64,000 nucleotides of DNA from Rhizophlyctis rosea (GCA_027596075.1 JADGJC010000179.1:19149-83148); one strand, 5' to 3'. Counted from the stretch's first letter, positions 11,287-24,160 are shown. Notes: generated by a model not told the origin, from the sequence alone. A program made the numbers and translations.

Positions 11287-14200
11287 TTACAATTCATCCC
11301 CCATCTCCCTCTCCACCTCCTCCACCTCATCCGTCATCAACTTAATCCTCGTCATAGCCTGCTTGGCCAACTCCAACTTGCCTGCCTTCTTGAACGTCAA
11401 TGCAGCACTCTTCGTTGACGTAATAGCTTCTTTGACTTTCTTGATGTAGTCTGTCATGTGTAATCAGCAGTATGAGTGACACTCTCCAGAACGCGTTCGA
11501 ACGAAAAACCGTCAAGACATGGATCCATCCACCGGCTAAAAGACTCACCAGACATAGTCAAACTCCCCGCCTGGACCAAAGTAACCAACAAGTTCATGCG
11601 GATTTGGTATTGCGTTTTGCGGTCCATTAGGTCGTCCACGCTTTTGCGCTCTTTCTGTGCCGCTGCGATCTGGGCAAGGATCTGGTTGTGCTCGTGTTCC
11701 AAGACTTGGTTGGATATGATGTAGTCCGGACTGATGGCGGATGGCGTAAGGAAAGTTCTCTGATTCCCATCGCATTGTGACGTTTGATCAAAGACGATCA
11801 CGTACCTGAGGAACCGCATCTCCAGTTCATCCGCATCCGCCGCACCGCCTGCACCAGCCGCCGCAGCCGTTGCACTAGCAGGTGATGTAGTAGGCTGTGT
11901 AGCACCAGCAGGTTTCGCCGCCTGCTGAGGTTGCGCAGCTGGCTTGGGTTGCTGTGGCGACGGCGTTTTCGCCGACGGTTGAGTTGGTGTTGTGACTGCT
12001 GTTGCAGGCGAAGCAGCAGCTTTTGCACCTGTGGCTACCTTCGGTGCAGCCGCCCTGGCTGGCTGTGGCGTCGTTGGTGCAGCTGCAGCCGCCGCGGCAG
12101 CAGTTGAAGTCCCTCCCGCCGCCCCACCCAAATCCAACACAACCCACTTTTCCTGCTTTTTGGTCACATCCCTCTTCAATAGTGGTGTTCTCAACTTGAT
12201 ATGTATTTCCAACTTGCCGCCCATTGATCGTCGTGGATTATTTGGGTCAACGAGCTGCGCGTTTCAGGTCATGAATCAGAATAATGGGTCATCCATTGAT
12301 GAATAATCAACCAAAAAATCGCCAAAAATGACCCACCTCCACAACCTCATGCACCTCACACTTGTTCAACAAAGCATCAATCTTGACAGTCGCTCTCCCC
12401 AAACTGACTTTCTTCCCCGCCAATCCAAACAACACCCCCCTATAATGGTACACATCAAACGTCGCCTTCTTCCTCTCAAGATACCTCTGAAACCCTTTCG
12501 TCCTCTCAATCTTAATCTTCTTCGTAAACCCATACTCTGTCACAACCAGAATCATCAATACACCCCTAATCACGCACCACCAAACACGCAAATCACTCAC
12601 CAGGATTAACCGTCTTCTTCACCACCGGTGTATCCCCCTTCCCCTCACCCCCCTCCTCCGGCCACCCAACATCAAAATTAACATAACTCTCAATATCCGC
12701 CCCAGCAACCTCCCTACTACTCAACCCATAAGCCCTCACAATCCCAACCTCCAACTCATCCACCGCCAACTCCGTATGCGCCTGTTCAACCTCATACTCG
12801 ACAACTTGATAAACAAACGCCGGCGGTCGCGCATTAGGCGTGGCTTTCAAACTCGCTAGAATGTCCAAATCGCTTTGCAAGTTTTTCTTCAGGCGGTGGA
12901 ACGTGACGGCCTTTTCTTTGGCGTTGGATTTGAAGTAGTGGGCGGAGACGGTGGTGCAGAGGGAGATTTGGTTGGTGAGTTTTGTTTCGAGGAGGGTGAA
13001 GATGTCGGAGGAGAGGGAGGCGACTTGGGGGGAGGTTGTGGGGGATGTGTCGATGGATTCGGCTTGAGCTACACCGAGGGGTTGGGATGTATTTGATGCG
13101 GATTGCTTTTGAGTGGTTGATTTGGTGGTGTTGACGCGTGGGGTTGACGTTCCTGATGATGACGGTGCGGGTGAAGGTTGTGGAGATGGGGCGTCGAATG
13201 GTGAGAATGGAATGGTGTAGTTATCGGGTAGCGTTTGTCCCGACGAGAGGGCGTCAATGGCTTCCTGCATGGTCTTACTAACAGAAAGCATCTCGCGCGC
13301 CTTGACTAGATCATTTGCATGCTTTGCTTGAACAGCTGCTTGCTTATACTCCAGTTGCCGGCGTTGCAGCTCTTCCAGCGTCACTTGTGGTGGTGATGCA
13401 TCTGGCGCGGCTTCTACTTGGATTGACGGCACATCGTCAAGATCTAGCACGGGCGCGGATTGCACAAGCGGTTGCGGTGTAACAACAGGAGAGGCTGGTC
13501 GCAGAGTGCTAGCTGCCGGCTCCTTTGGCCGCTCCACCTCATTATATACTTCCTTCTTTGGCGGCGGCGGAAGCTTGCGCTGTTCGATAGCCTCCGTGAC
13601 TTCCTGAAGCCGCGCTTCCAAAGCTTTTAGGTTCCGCACGCTTTCCAATGCCCCAGCCTTGTCGCCTGCTCGCTTTTTGTTTACTGCCCGAATCTTTTCC
13701 AGCTTGACATACTTGTCCAACACAGACGGGTCCTCCGCTTTGAGCTTATATTCTAGGGGAACCGTCTCGTCTTCGACAGGCGGTGTGACATCTTGCGTCA
13801 CGTCAGGAGGAGGCGGGCTTACTGTAGACTGTTTCGGAGCCGCCGCCGACGCTGGTGCATTGTGGACAGGAGAAACAAATGCTGCCGACAAGTCTTGCTC
13901 GCTTGTTTGTTTACTGACAGTTGGTGATTCCTCTTCTAAATGTTCGTGCTCCTCGTCAGACACATTTCCACCCACTTCTTTTAACATCGCCTATTCACGT
14001 GCATGTCGCCATTAATGACCTTCTGTGCAGACATGAACATGCTCAAGAGGTCCCTACCAGCAAAGCAGGATCTTTCAAATCCGCATCAGTCAATTCGACC
14101 TCCACATCCTCGTCCTTCCCAAAATCCAGCCCTCCAACCAGCGCTTCAACATCAAATTCATCCTGCGAAGGAGCTTGTGGAGCAGGTTGCCGTGCTGGCG

Positions 14201-14516
14201 GGGCAGCCTTTGTTGGTTTAGGCGCTGCCTTTGCTGGAGGTTTGGCGGCGGGTTTGGAAGCGCCGCCCATGGCTTGTGTCAGACCGTGGAGTTCAGCCTA
14301 CGTAACAGAATAGTTCCCAAGAAGCCTCTTAAGACGGTGGTCTGCTACAGCAGTCAGCATGGTTGTGGAAGTACCCACCAACAAAGCGGGGTCGTCCACA
14401 TCATCGTCATCGATGACCGGGTCCTCAAAGTTGAAGTCGAAAGGGTCCCTTCTTCTTTGTTTATCCGCGTTCGGTTCTGCCTTCTTTGGAGTGCTTTTCC
14501 CACCGAAACCCCACAT
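11287..14516 (-). CDS. CC2D1: Coiled-coil and C2 domain protein CC2D1 / Lethal giant discs homologue, 920 aa
   Basis: Endosomal adaptor that binds ESCRT-III (CHMP4/Shrub) through DM14 domains in animals. Exons (minus): 14516-14379, 14297-14058, 13990-12601, 12536-12337, 12254-11806, 11730-11549, 11450-11287; 921 codons in frame. The N-terminus is acidic with repeated DPALL motifs. DM14-like helices follow: VLDKYVKLEKIRAVNKKR with KALEARLQEV, then RRQLEYKQAAVQAKHANDLV with KAREML. A C2 domain spans the exons around 12800-12250 (SYVNFDVGWP, YGFTKKIKIERTKG, GGKLEIHIKLRTPL). An Ala/Pro/Gln-rich linker precedes a C-terminal helical part (YIISNQVLEHEHNQILAQI; ALTFKKAGKLELAKQAM). Domain order matches CC2D1A/B. 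ATG 14516 is the first in frame (MWGFGGKS). Confidence 0.88.
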
Positions 14517-14932
14517 TTCACTGGCAGCTGTGTGGGGCTATTACTGGAGTTCAGGGCAGATGATGGTGTGCGAAAGGAGCAGCTTGGCCACGGAACAGAC
14601 CTGCCACAGACCTGGTCTGAACCGAATCCTGCTGGTGGTGGTGCTCGCGGCTGTTCAGGTGGCGGGACTCTTAAAACTGTGCCGCTCAGGATCAAGCCAC
14701 AACGCGCTTTACGTAAAGAGTTGGCGCTCAAAGAACCATAAAGGGTGTGAATTTCCTGGCCTGTCCTTCTCACTCTCGTTCACCCACAGAATTCACATCG
14801 ATTCACCATTTCGACCGCGAACCTTCGGGGTTCTTCGCGATGCTTCAAAAGCTCATGTGCGGGGTATACCTCATGCGCATGTATGTATGTTGCTAATCAC
14901 GTTTTTATTTTACCGGTGCTTTGGGGGACAGT

Positions 14933-15159
14933 ATGGAGACACCCGAGTGCAAATGGTGAGTTTCCAGCACCCTAGTTCAATACAGCTGTATCTGCATCCA
15001 CAACGCAACATACTGAATCATTTCCTTCCGTCCAGCACTCATACGGGCTCCTCCGGAAAGGGAAGCTGTGGTTGCTGCCCATCGTGCCATGCGCCGCAGC
15101 CTGCGGGCTGTCCAGTCCATGCACCTGTTTGGGCAGGTCCGGTGCCGTGTGGAGACTGA
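14933..15159 (+). CDS. Small spliced cysteine-rich protein, metallothionein-like, 48 aa
   Basis: Two coding exons, 14933-14955 and 15036-15159, joined by an 80-base GT-AG intron with a TACTGAATC branch-like site. A further intron with GTATGT donor, GCTAATCAC branch site and GACAG acceptor ends one base before the ATG (14881-14931), so a 5' UTR intron is likely. The joined 48-residue peptide has eight cysteines, including METPECKC and GSCGCCPSC, giving C-x-C and C-x2-C pairs typical of metallothioneins. It lacks aromatic residues except one Trp. A role in Cu/Zn/Cd binding is inference from composition; it could also be another small Cys-rich peptide. Divergent from CC2D1 by about 420 bases. 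Confidence 0.5.
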
Positions 15160-15299
15160 GGGGCACCAGCAGTCTTCCTGATTTCACTCAACAAGAGTGG
15201 AATCGGCCACCTGTTCTAAAACTTTTTCGGGTGGTCTTCCTATTTGGGGTTTCATTGTTCTGCGGGGCACCAAGGACTCGGGCGGTTGCTTGGGTCTAG

Positions 15300-15905
15300 G
15301 GGGTGAAGCGGAAATGAACCAGCGGCAAAGGGGCTGCCAATTGGGTAAGCATCTTCGAAGTTCCTCTTCACGTATACATCTTTCCCCTCACTTTCATACT
15401 AATCATCGGCATCATCCAGCTTTAGGATAGGTGTGTTGCTAACCTCAATTTTTGAACGTCATCGCGGGCATTTGAAGCGTAATGAGGTAAGTTTCTCAGT
15501 TTGCCGATACTACCTCCTCGCCGCTCGCTCCCCACTTTCCCACGATTCTGTATAGATTCTCCAACGGAGTTCCAAGAAGTCTCATAGACACAGGGCCACG
15601 AGGAGGATAGCGGAGCTCTGATGTCCTGTCAAGTATGTCATATTAAAGGCCTTCTTCGTGTCCATCAATACTCACTGTCCTTATTCTCTTTGCAGTTACC
15701 ATACGGGGCGTGGAGACGGAGCAAACACCAGGTGAAGATAGTCAGTGGAGTTTGGCTGTGTCATGAGGTTGGTGTTACTCTTTCATACAATCGTCAGGTC
15801 TTTGCCAATTCTTCCATGCTGACTTTCGCTTCCTGTTTTCATAGTACCATTTGGCACAAGGGAGTTAGCTATCAACCTCTACCCCACCCGACCAAACGCT
15901 ATTGA
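15300..15905 (+). other. Possible multi-intron transcript of unclear coding capacity
   Basis: Several strong intron signatures line up on the plus strand: GTAAGCATC at about 15343 to CATCCAG at about 15419, GTAAGTTTC at about 15486 to TGTATAG at about 15555, GTATGTC at about 15631 to TTTGCAG at about 15697, and TTTTCATAG at about 15844. Joined exons give only short frames (for example a Lys/Arg-rich segment ending in TGA at 15618-15620). It may be a noncoding RNA, a 3' extension of the Cys-rich gene, or a decayed gene. No product can be named. 15906-16310 shows nothing. Confidence 0.25.
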
Positions 15906-16310
15906 GTTGCCTCTGGTGACTTGCGTCTTTGGTTGGCTGGGTTGCAGGTGTGATACTTGTTCCTTTGTTCTTCGTGCACTGATGCCTGCAGTACACACGC
16001 TTGGGTCGTATTTTGTATCACACAAAGCGCGCTATGCTTACTTGTGAAAATACAGGCAATAAGATCAACTTTGTTCAAGCTTTGGCATATGAAGGTACTG
16101 ACACATGACGGCCCCCAATCAACCTACAAGCTTCTTGCACATATGGTTTACGTGAGGAAATACGTGCAATATATTATCAGCAGACCGCAATTAAGTACGA
16201 AAGGAAATAAAGTAAGGTAAGGTAAAATAAAAAAGAAAACTATCTGACAGGGTATTCCTAATACATGTTATAAAGTACGTGAACTGCTATTTTCCCGTAA
16301 GGAGGGTATC

Positions 16311-16340
16311 GAAAGGAAAGAAAGGAAAGAAAGGAAAGAA
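16311..16340. repeat. GAAAG microsatellite
   Basis: Pure tandem copies of a GAAAG/AAGGA-type five-base unit in the 3' flank of the homeobox gene. Confidence 0.8.
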
Positions 16341-16433
16341 TAAACAAATGCAAAAACCATCGACAAAAACCATATCCCAAAGCCAAAGATTGTACAAAAC
16401 TCCGTTTCCCGTTAGCCAGACACCGTTGGCCTT

Positions 16434-18550
16434 TCACGGCCACTGCTGCCACTCCGCCGACCCCAACGCGACGTGGTTCTCGTCACTCTTCTCAGACCCA
16501 ATATCTTCATGCTGTTGCCGCTGCTGAGGAGACGTACCAGCAGAAGAAGGCACCTGATCCGCCCCCATCGCGTCCATCATCCCGAGTTCACCCACATCGC
16601 CAGCCCCAGTCATCATTCTCGCCGCAACGGGGTGGTGCTGGTGAAGGTGTTGACAGGGCGAGACTTTGACTTCTTTGTGGTTTTGTTGGATGGTGTACGT
16701 GTATTGGTGGTTGGGCACGTTGCTTCGGGGGCGGTAAGCGACTTCGGTCGGGACCTGCTGTTGTTGCTGTTGCTGTGGCTGACGGTGTTGTTGCTGGGAT
16801 TGCTGTTGTTGTTGCTGCGCCGACGATGAAGGAGAGACGGCGTGAGGGACGTGAGAGAGCATTTTGTCTTCTTCGGGGACTGACGCGGCGGAGGCTGGAG
16901 ACACTTCGTAGACTCCATCCGGCGCATGGTGCAAGGGAGGGGCATCCATGTCGTCTTCGTCGTCAATTTCGGATTTTGGGTCGGACGGGTGAGCCAGAGC
17001 CATGAGGTCGGGGGTTTTCGGTGCGATTGGTTGGACGGCGTCTCGAGGAGGCATGAATTCTTGTTGTTGCCATTCGGGAATGGAGTTCAGGGCGATGGCA
17101 TCGTTCGATCCAGTGTAGGCTCCAACAGATACCGCTCGCAGAGGTCTGTGCATTGCCCGCTGGACCTGTGTCATTTGGTGGGCGACTTGGCGTGCCTTTG
17201 CCTTCTGCCGTTGGTTCTGATAATCAATGTGAGTGTGCTGTCCGGCGGATTTCAACAAGACTCTCAAAAATACATACCTGGAACCAGATTTGGACACCAC
17301 GTGGAGTCATTCCCATCTCCAGAGCCAGGTACGCTCGCTGTTCCGTTGAAGGGAAAGCTGTGTAGGCCAGAACGCGTCGCAGGACGCGTGTTTGGACTGA
17401 TATGAAGAAGAGGATGCATTCAGGGAAAGTGTCGAACAAGTCACATGAAGTGATGCGTAAACTTACATGGTGTAGTCAAATGGCGAGCCTTCTTTTTCTT
17501 TCCAGTGGCATCCGTGGTCCACCTCACAGAAGGCGGTGGTGGTCTGGAGCTCTGGCCACAGAGTCTCCTCTCCTCATTCAGGATCTCGTCGATGGGTACA
17601 TGGATCTCCTTTTGCAGGGGTACAGGAAGGCCGGTGGTGGGTGAAGAGATGTCGTGGTCTTCTGGAGAGGTCGAACGCGCCGCTCTCTTGTTGGAGTGAA
17701 GCAACTCCATGACAGAGCTCATAGACTTCCTTCTCAGTCCAGGAACAGGCACCGGCGGCGGAGGCGACCGGTTGGTTTGTTGGTACTTGACGATGGGTAG
17801 CTCTGCTGCAATTGGTGACTGCGTGGTAGGGGTAGTTTCCGAACAAGTAGGAAGGATAGGAGGGGTACCAGGGTATGCGGCGGAAAGAGAAGTGAGGTCT
17901 GGGGACGGATAAGCTTGCACTGGCATCTTTGTTGACGCGATCGTGGATGAAGCGAGTGCGGCGATGCGAGCAAAGTCTGCTGCGGTGATTCGGCCAGCCA
18001 ACGAAGCTGCAAGAGCTTGTGACCTCACGCGGTATGCTTCCAGCTCGAGAGCTTGTCGTTGCACCAACATCTCCGAGCTGGTTAAGTCAAGAGATGAATG
18101 AGTTTGGTCGATCGGAAGATGCGTGGGAAAGGCGTGGGAAAGCAGCATCGCGTTTGTGAAGCGTGTCGAAGCAGAAGGCGGGGTCGTGGGACACGTGACC
18201 AGGTCATTTGCTGCTGACACCGTTGATGGATGAGTGACTTGACTGACTTGGGCGTGGGAATGACAGGCATTTGACGTGTCGATGGGATTGTGAAAGTGTA
18301 GTTGACATTGTTTGTGAAGGCGATCGTGGTAAAAGTCTGACAGGATGTCATCGGTGGATGGACGACTAATAGACGGTGAGGGGAAAGCGGTGGATAAAGG
18401 TGGTGTCGATGGTGTGATGGGGGTAGGGGGAAGGTGCGATGGACTTGAAGAGCCAGATGAGGCATTAGATACGCTCGACGATGCTATGGGCGTAGTAGAG
18501 TCTGCATTGTCTACCAAAAGGTATAGATTCGCTAATTCTGAGTCTGACAT
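16434..18550 (-). CDS. Homeobox transcription factor with glutamine-rich C-terminus, 661 aa
   Basis: DNA-binding regulator, nuclear by inference. Exons (minus): 18550-17467, 17396-17278, 17216-16434; 662 codons in frame. The homeodomain lies near residues 350-415, split by both introns: KKKKARHLTTP, then FQTRVLRRVLAYTAFPSTEQ, LALEMGMTPRGVQIWFQ, and NQRQKAKARQ in helix 3. The Trp-Phe-Gln-Asn core of the recognition helix is intact, with Gln at the position after Asn where Arg is common. The N-terminal 350 residues are Ser/Thr/Pro-rich. The C-terminus has two polyglutamine tracts and a His-rich stretch. Specific target genes cannot be inferred. ATG 18550 gives MSDSELANLY. Confidence 0.88.
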
Positions 18551-20425
18551 GTTGCCCTATACTCTATCTGCCTAAAACAAAATCTTGTGTTAACACGATG
18601 CCAAAAATCTATCCAAAACCTATGAAAAGTGCAATGTATGAAGGAAGGATGAAAACCAGATGAAGAGAAGGAGATGAAGGGCAGGTCCGCTTATTAGTGA
18701 AATCGAAAAGCTGATGTGAATGAGAAGAATGAGTAGGGGAAGACTATTTCATTTAGAAGGGACACCCATTAGCTAGCAGCCCACGCGTTCTAGTGGTCGG
18801 ACCATATGTGGCTCATCTATATAGCAACCAGTATAAGAATGGAGGACGATGGGAACTGTCAAAAGAGGGTTACTGCAGTGTCGATGGGAAAGATGGGGGT
18901 CCTAGGGACTCCAAAGAAGGGACATTTCCGATTATCAAAAGATGAAAAGAGGTGGCACCCACCAGGTTGCATACCTACCATCCAGATTGTCATCGTCCTC
19001 ACACTCCCACACACACTCACCCTATTCCCCCATCCCATCGCGACGCGCTAACAACATGCGAACGTGATGCACGCGCTGATTGATGCATGAAATCCCCTTG
19101 CCTCATTACAGAACACCTTACTTACACCACGGAAATCACGCGCTTCCAGAGTAAGATGAAATCGTTGGCGGAGCACCATCGAGCATGTAGCACACCCATC
19201 TTTCGGCATGTCCGGCTCCCTGCTGCAACCGCAGTCTAAACCGTCTAAGCTCGTGTATGTCATCGGCAATTCGATCTTGGTCTCAGCCCGTACTGCCCGT
19301 CCCGACTGAAAAGAAGTCGGAGAGACACCTTGGAATTTTCACTATAGCGGACCAGAACATGCATACTTTGCATATTCATTTCTGCCTAGTAAGTTAACGC
19401 GCTCAATGCGAAATTGGGGACCCTGATAGGTGGAATGGGGTCCTTGCCTGTGAGCTGCAACGTGTCCAACACACGCGAAATGAATTGTCCGACCAGTCAG
19501 ACGGGGTCCATGTGTAGATGTGTGATAACTGCGCCACCCGCAATTTGGCACAAATGAAAAGCACCATTCCTGCACTCAGGCAGTCGCCTTGCATGGGCGG
19601 GACTCTTTGAGGATGCAGCTGGACCATCTCTTGCAAACCATCCGTGCTTTTCATTTCCCAAACCACTTACATTGGGAAGATTGACTCACTGACCCTCTTC
19701 CCAATGTCGACTTTTACAGGCGAGGCTTCACGGGCTTACACTTTGGGTGCAAGCGCATCGCACAAAGGCCATGTGGGTGTGCCATCTTTCTGATCTTGAT
19801 GTGGGTATTTATAGTTTGACACCCATGAAAGAAAACACTTTGAGAGCTTGTTCTGCATCGGTTGGGTTTGCATGATGGGGGGAGCACATTCGGTTGGTAC
19901 AGGTGGCCCATAAGTGTTTTGACTTGATGAACAACACGATGTCCGCAAACCGTGCGCCAAGGCTCAATGTGACTTGAGAGTATGACGTATATGATACAAC
20001 GTAATGTATGCCGTTGCCTCGCGAAAGATGCACGTACTGGAGATCCATAGTTCCATCTTGGTCGCACCCCACAAACAGTGGCACTGTTCTGATGATTCGA
20101 CATATATAGCCCCCACCATCAAACAGGCATGTTTCATTGCTATGAAGATGTGACGAATGAATGGAGTCTATCTACAGTAGCAAACAGACAATGGAGAAAG
20201 TGTCAAAAAGAACGTGATGGAGAAATGCTCGCGGCTTGGGAAGGTGGGAGCAATGATGGTCAGGGTCCCACAATCAGGGTCCTAGTACAATATGGAATGA
20301 ATTATGAACGACGCGACCCTCACTGGCGTCATAGGCTACCCTGCCTTGTGCGCAGCCTTCCCGCCTTTCCCACGATCCCCCTGCGTTTTCCAACTCAGAC
20401 GACTTCCTCGGACCAACGACGCACA
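18551..20425. other. Intergenic stretch without a supported gene
   Basis: Contains the promoter of the homeobox gene and that of the TLDc gene. Open frames on both strands around 19340-20100 overlap each other and have no family motif, codon bias or splice structure I can support. Confidence 0.6.
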
Positions 20426-22045
20426 ATGGGCACTGCTGAAAGCAAGCACGCCGGAAACCTTCCTGGAACACTATCCGAGGCGGAGAAAGCCTCGATATCG
20501 GACGTATACAATAGTGTTGGACAACACGCTGGCCAGGGGAACACCTTAACCTTTGCAGCATTCTCAGCGTCAACATTTCCGACTCTACCACCCAACTTAG
20601 CTACGGCCTTCGTAGCTTATTGTTGCGTCAAATCATCCAAAACGTCCACCAAGATAGGCTTCCCCACTACTCCGCAAACACCAGTAACTCTCGCCGGGTT
20701 CGCTACCGCAATTCACATTCTTTGCACAGGGTCCGCGTACGACCGGCAGGAGTTTGTTACGGTTTACGAAAAAGTCGTCGAAAAGCCCCACACACAGTCA
20801 TTCATTAGGGATATTGCGCATGGCCTTCAATTCTATCAGCCATCCAATGCAAAACCTAGCGGCAACCCCGAATACGAACCATCCGCCCGGTTTGTCGACT
20901 TCCTACTATCAACTATCTCCACCTCAACTCAAACAGCCGACGATGTATTCTCTGACTCCTCAACAGCTCCACCACCCCAACCGCCCCCACTCTCTTCCTT
21001 TGCCACATTCTTTCCAACCAGCACCTACCTTCAGACTGTCTTCACCCTCCTCTTTACCGGCACTTTCCTACCTCCCTCTCCCCGCGCAACCAAACACCCT
21101 CTCCTAGCCCCACCAAAATCCACCCTCCTAACCAGGGAAGACATATACCTCCTGAACGAAGCTCTCCCATCAGAAGTCCGGCTAGATACTTGGACGGGGT
21201 TATTCTCAAGCGAGAGGGATGGCGGGTCATGGACCGTATTCCATAGCAGGGTGGAAGAAGCGGGTGCTACGGTTGTGGTTGTGAAAGATAAGACTGGAAA
21301 TGTGTTTGGTGGGTTTGCGGGGACTGAGTGGAGTGTCAAACCAAAGGTAATGCGGTGCTCTTGGCTGCTGTGACCAGTTTCAACAGTTTATATGTTTACA
21401 ATGTCCTTATGACCATGAATCTCCCAGTTCTACGGCGACTCTTCATCCTTCCTCTTTTCCCTGCAACCATCAATGCGCATATATCGTCCCACCGGCATCA
21501 ACCAAAACTATCAGTACTTCAATCACGGAATGCATACCCTTCCTAATGGAATTGGGTTTGGCGGGCAGGTAAGACAGCATTCGCACCTCTTATCCACATT
21601 CAGCACATTCCTCGATTTTGTCCTTAAAACGTGGTCGCCATCAATTTCTGTTCCAGCTAAATTACTTCGGCCTCTGGATAGACTCCTCATTCGAGAGGGG
21701 TCACTCACGAGGCAACCCTCGTTCCACAACATATGATAACCCTCAGTTGAGTGGGACGGAGGAGTTTGAGATTGATTTCGGTAGGTTACATGAGCGACCG
21801 AACTTATGGGATATCATCTTTTGAACAATCAAATCTTATGCGCGCCAAACACCTTATGCCTTTTAGTCGAAGCCTGGCTAATAAAACCCAAAGAAGTCGA
21901 CGACCGCTTGGTGGATACCAAAAACAAGGGGTCCATCCTTAGTAGTAACCCCGAGGCGGAGGCGATTTTGGAAATGAGTGGTAGGACGATGCATTCGAAG
22001 GCGTATCGGGAACCGGTTAGGGACGAGGAGTTGGAACAAGGGTGA
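20426..22045 (+). CDS. MEAK7: TLDc-domain protein, MEAK7 (mTOR-associated, eak-7) homologue, 454 aa
   Basis: Membrane-anchored TLDc protein of lysosomal nutrient signalling in animals. Exons 20426-21346, 21428-21568, 21657-21780, 21867-22045; 455 codons, close to the 456 residues of human MEAK7. The start MGTAESKH has Gly at position 2 and Ser near position 6, a candidate N-myristoylation site, as in animal MEAK7. The TLDc domain spans about 275-430: NVFGGFAGTEW, FYGDSSSFLFSL, NHGMHTLPNGIGFGGQ, NYFGLWIDSSFERGHSRG, FEIDFVEAWLI. The N-terminal half is EF-hand-like helical sequence without clear calcium loops. ATG 20426 is preferred over the longer frame because upstream residues do not resemble the family. 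Confidence 0.9.
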
Positions 22046-22516
22046 AGCGCGATAGTGTAGAGTAGGGTAGGTAGTGCGTTGTATTGTATTTGTAGATGAG
22101 GAATGATGAAATGTATATAGTGTTATTTTGATTGTAGATTTGCAGTACACCGGTTTGCGGTTCGCAACGGGGTTTGAAACGTTGCATCCGGACCGGACAG
22201 GATGGACTTTGCCTGGGCACTCATCCTCCTGGTGTTTTGATTGGACCTTGCCTTTTGATTGGAAAAGTGCTAAACGCGGACAAGAAAGGCACATAATCAT
22301 TCGGCTACAAGCGGGCCATTCCATTCAAATCGCCGTTTACTTGTCTGCATGTTTTTGATGGTCCTATTCAAGAAGTCCAACAAGTAGAGGCAGCATCCCA
22401 ATCACACATTTACAATGTGTGACCGACCTCTGCATGAGCGACATCACAATTTGGGGCCCCCCTATTGTGTAAGTCCGCTCCAGGCCTTCTCCCTCTCCCA
22501 CAATCCCCAAACCTCT

Positions 22517-24160
22517 TCACACAACATTACAAGCCCCACTAGGCTCCACCTTCCTCGAACCCCCCGAAACATACTGCCTGGCAATCCACGCAGTATGAGA
22601 ATACGTAGTGGACGGCGACCCGGTAAAGTCACTTGCAAATCCATTGGCTTCCAACGTGGAGCTGAGGACTCCCCAAGTTGCGGCTTTGGCAATGAGGTTG
22701 CCGTATCCGGATGAAGCGGACGTGGCGGAGGTGACGATGTTGGGTGTGCGGGAGGCGGTTACGTAGCTGTCAATTCCATGGGGGTTAATTTGTTGGAGAA
22801 GGAAGATGGAGTTGGGAATGATATGAATCAAACTTACTCCAAATACTGGTAAACCCCCAAACATCCTAACCCACTCCGTCTCCTCGCATCCTGTACAATC
22901 AAACTTGCCGCAATATGGTCTCCATGATCACCCGTATTGACATTCCGATTCTCGTCTTGAACATGGAGGGTGCCGTTCTTCACACCCTTCATCTCAGTTT
23001 TCAAGATCGCGCCAAGGGTGTCCAACAAGTCATTGTAGGATGTGTAGGTGGTGGATTTATCAACAGTGGTAATGTTCTTGATTTGAGCGGAGCGGAATTT
23101 AGCGAGGGATTGGTAGTTGTTTGAGGAGTAGCCTTATGAGTTGGAGTTTCCGTCTGGGAGGCGGAGGAAGTAGGAGTGGGTGTTTCGGTAGGTGTAGCGG
23201 GGGATTTTGTGGGTTGTGTACTGTTTGGGGTGGGGAGGGCGATGCTTTGAGTGAGATTTGTGGTCACGGGGAGATGAGAAGTGCACCCTTTGTGTACAAA
23301 CCGTGAAGTTGTCCGCTGAGACAGTGGTTGGCGCCAAGGAGGCGGCGGCTGTAACTGAGCTATCGACCCTGTTATGGTAATGCATTTCCAGGACGTCAAC
23401 ATCATATGGACATTCCCCAACATAATAGTGTGCAGTCAAACTTACGCAAACTGCGTGCTCGCAACAGAAGCTTTCTCTCTAGCTTGCCACCAGCCGTTGG
23501 TTTTCCCACTATCGCCGGCGGTCCTGTTTACGTCAAATGGCATCAATTTGCGGTAGGGAGCTGAAAAGAGTCAAGTGTACCTACAGTACGATCAGCACAA
23601 CCTTGGTTCCACTGGCATGGATGTCGTTGTAGACGTCGGGATTCATGAACAGCTGCCAGTCATCTTCGTGCGCACGGCTGAGAGTAGGGAAGAGATGTGG
23701 TAAGGTTAATGGTATTCATCTCAGCTCCTTCGTCCTTCAAATTCAAGCTCGACATCGAACAACGCGGTCGACACATGGAGTATGACGGGGTTGTAACAAC
23801 CCAAGTAATAATGGTTGATGACATGTAGATCTCTCAATTGGCATCATTTCATTTAGCATCCTCACAAAAGCATGAGCGATCGGTGAAAACATGAATTGTC
23901 ATTTTCACTCCCTCTGAGATCAGGCAGAACGATCCATTTTTGACCTCCTTTGCTCGAATAACAAGTAAACTCAAACACTAACTGTAGAAGTGCACTTTCG
24001 CATATGTCTGCGATTGGCATTTTGCGAGATCCACGGGGTGGCCAGCGATGAAAGGGGGGAAGCAGATGAGGAGTATGAGTATAAGGCTGAACAGGTAGGT
24101 CGTGATGGTAAAAGGCGTCGACCGCCTACCACCACTGTGTGCAAGTAATGAGCGAGCCAT
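22517..24160 (-). pseudogene. Secreted PIG-L/LmbE-like deacetylase gene with an in-frame TAA
   Basis: Member of the GlcNAc-PI de-N-acetylase-like family, extracellular form. Proposed exons (minus): 24160 to about 23996 (start MARSLLAHSGGRR, hydrophobic signal anchor about residues 20-38), 23677-23585, 23523-23446, 23368-22838, 22766-22517. Motifs in order: RAHEDDWQLFMNPD (metal site, normally AHPDD), LTAGDSGKTNGWW, YFLRLPDGNSNS, HGDHIAASL (metal site), C-terminal YVSGGSRKVEPSG. Phases agree at exons 2-5, but TAA at 23136-23134 interrupts the conserved LPDGN...GYSS segment and no intron can remove it without deleting conserved residues. The frame resumes directly after it. The link between exon 1 and exon 2 is uncertain. 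It may be a recent null allele, readthrough or a base error. Confidence 0.65.
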
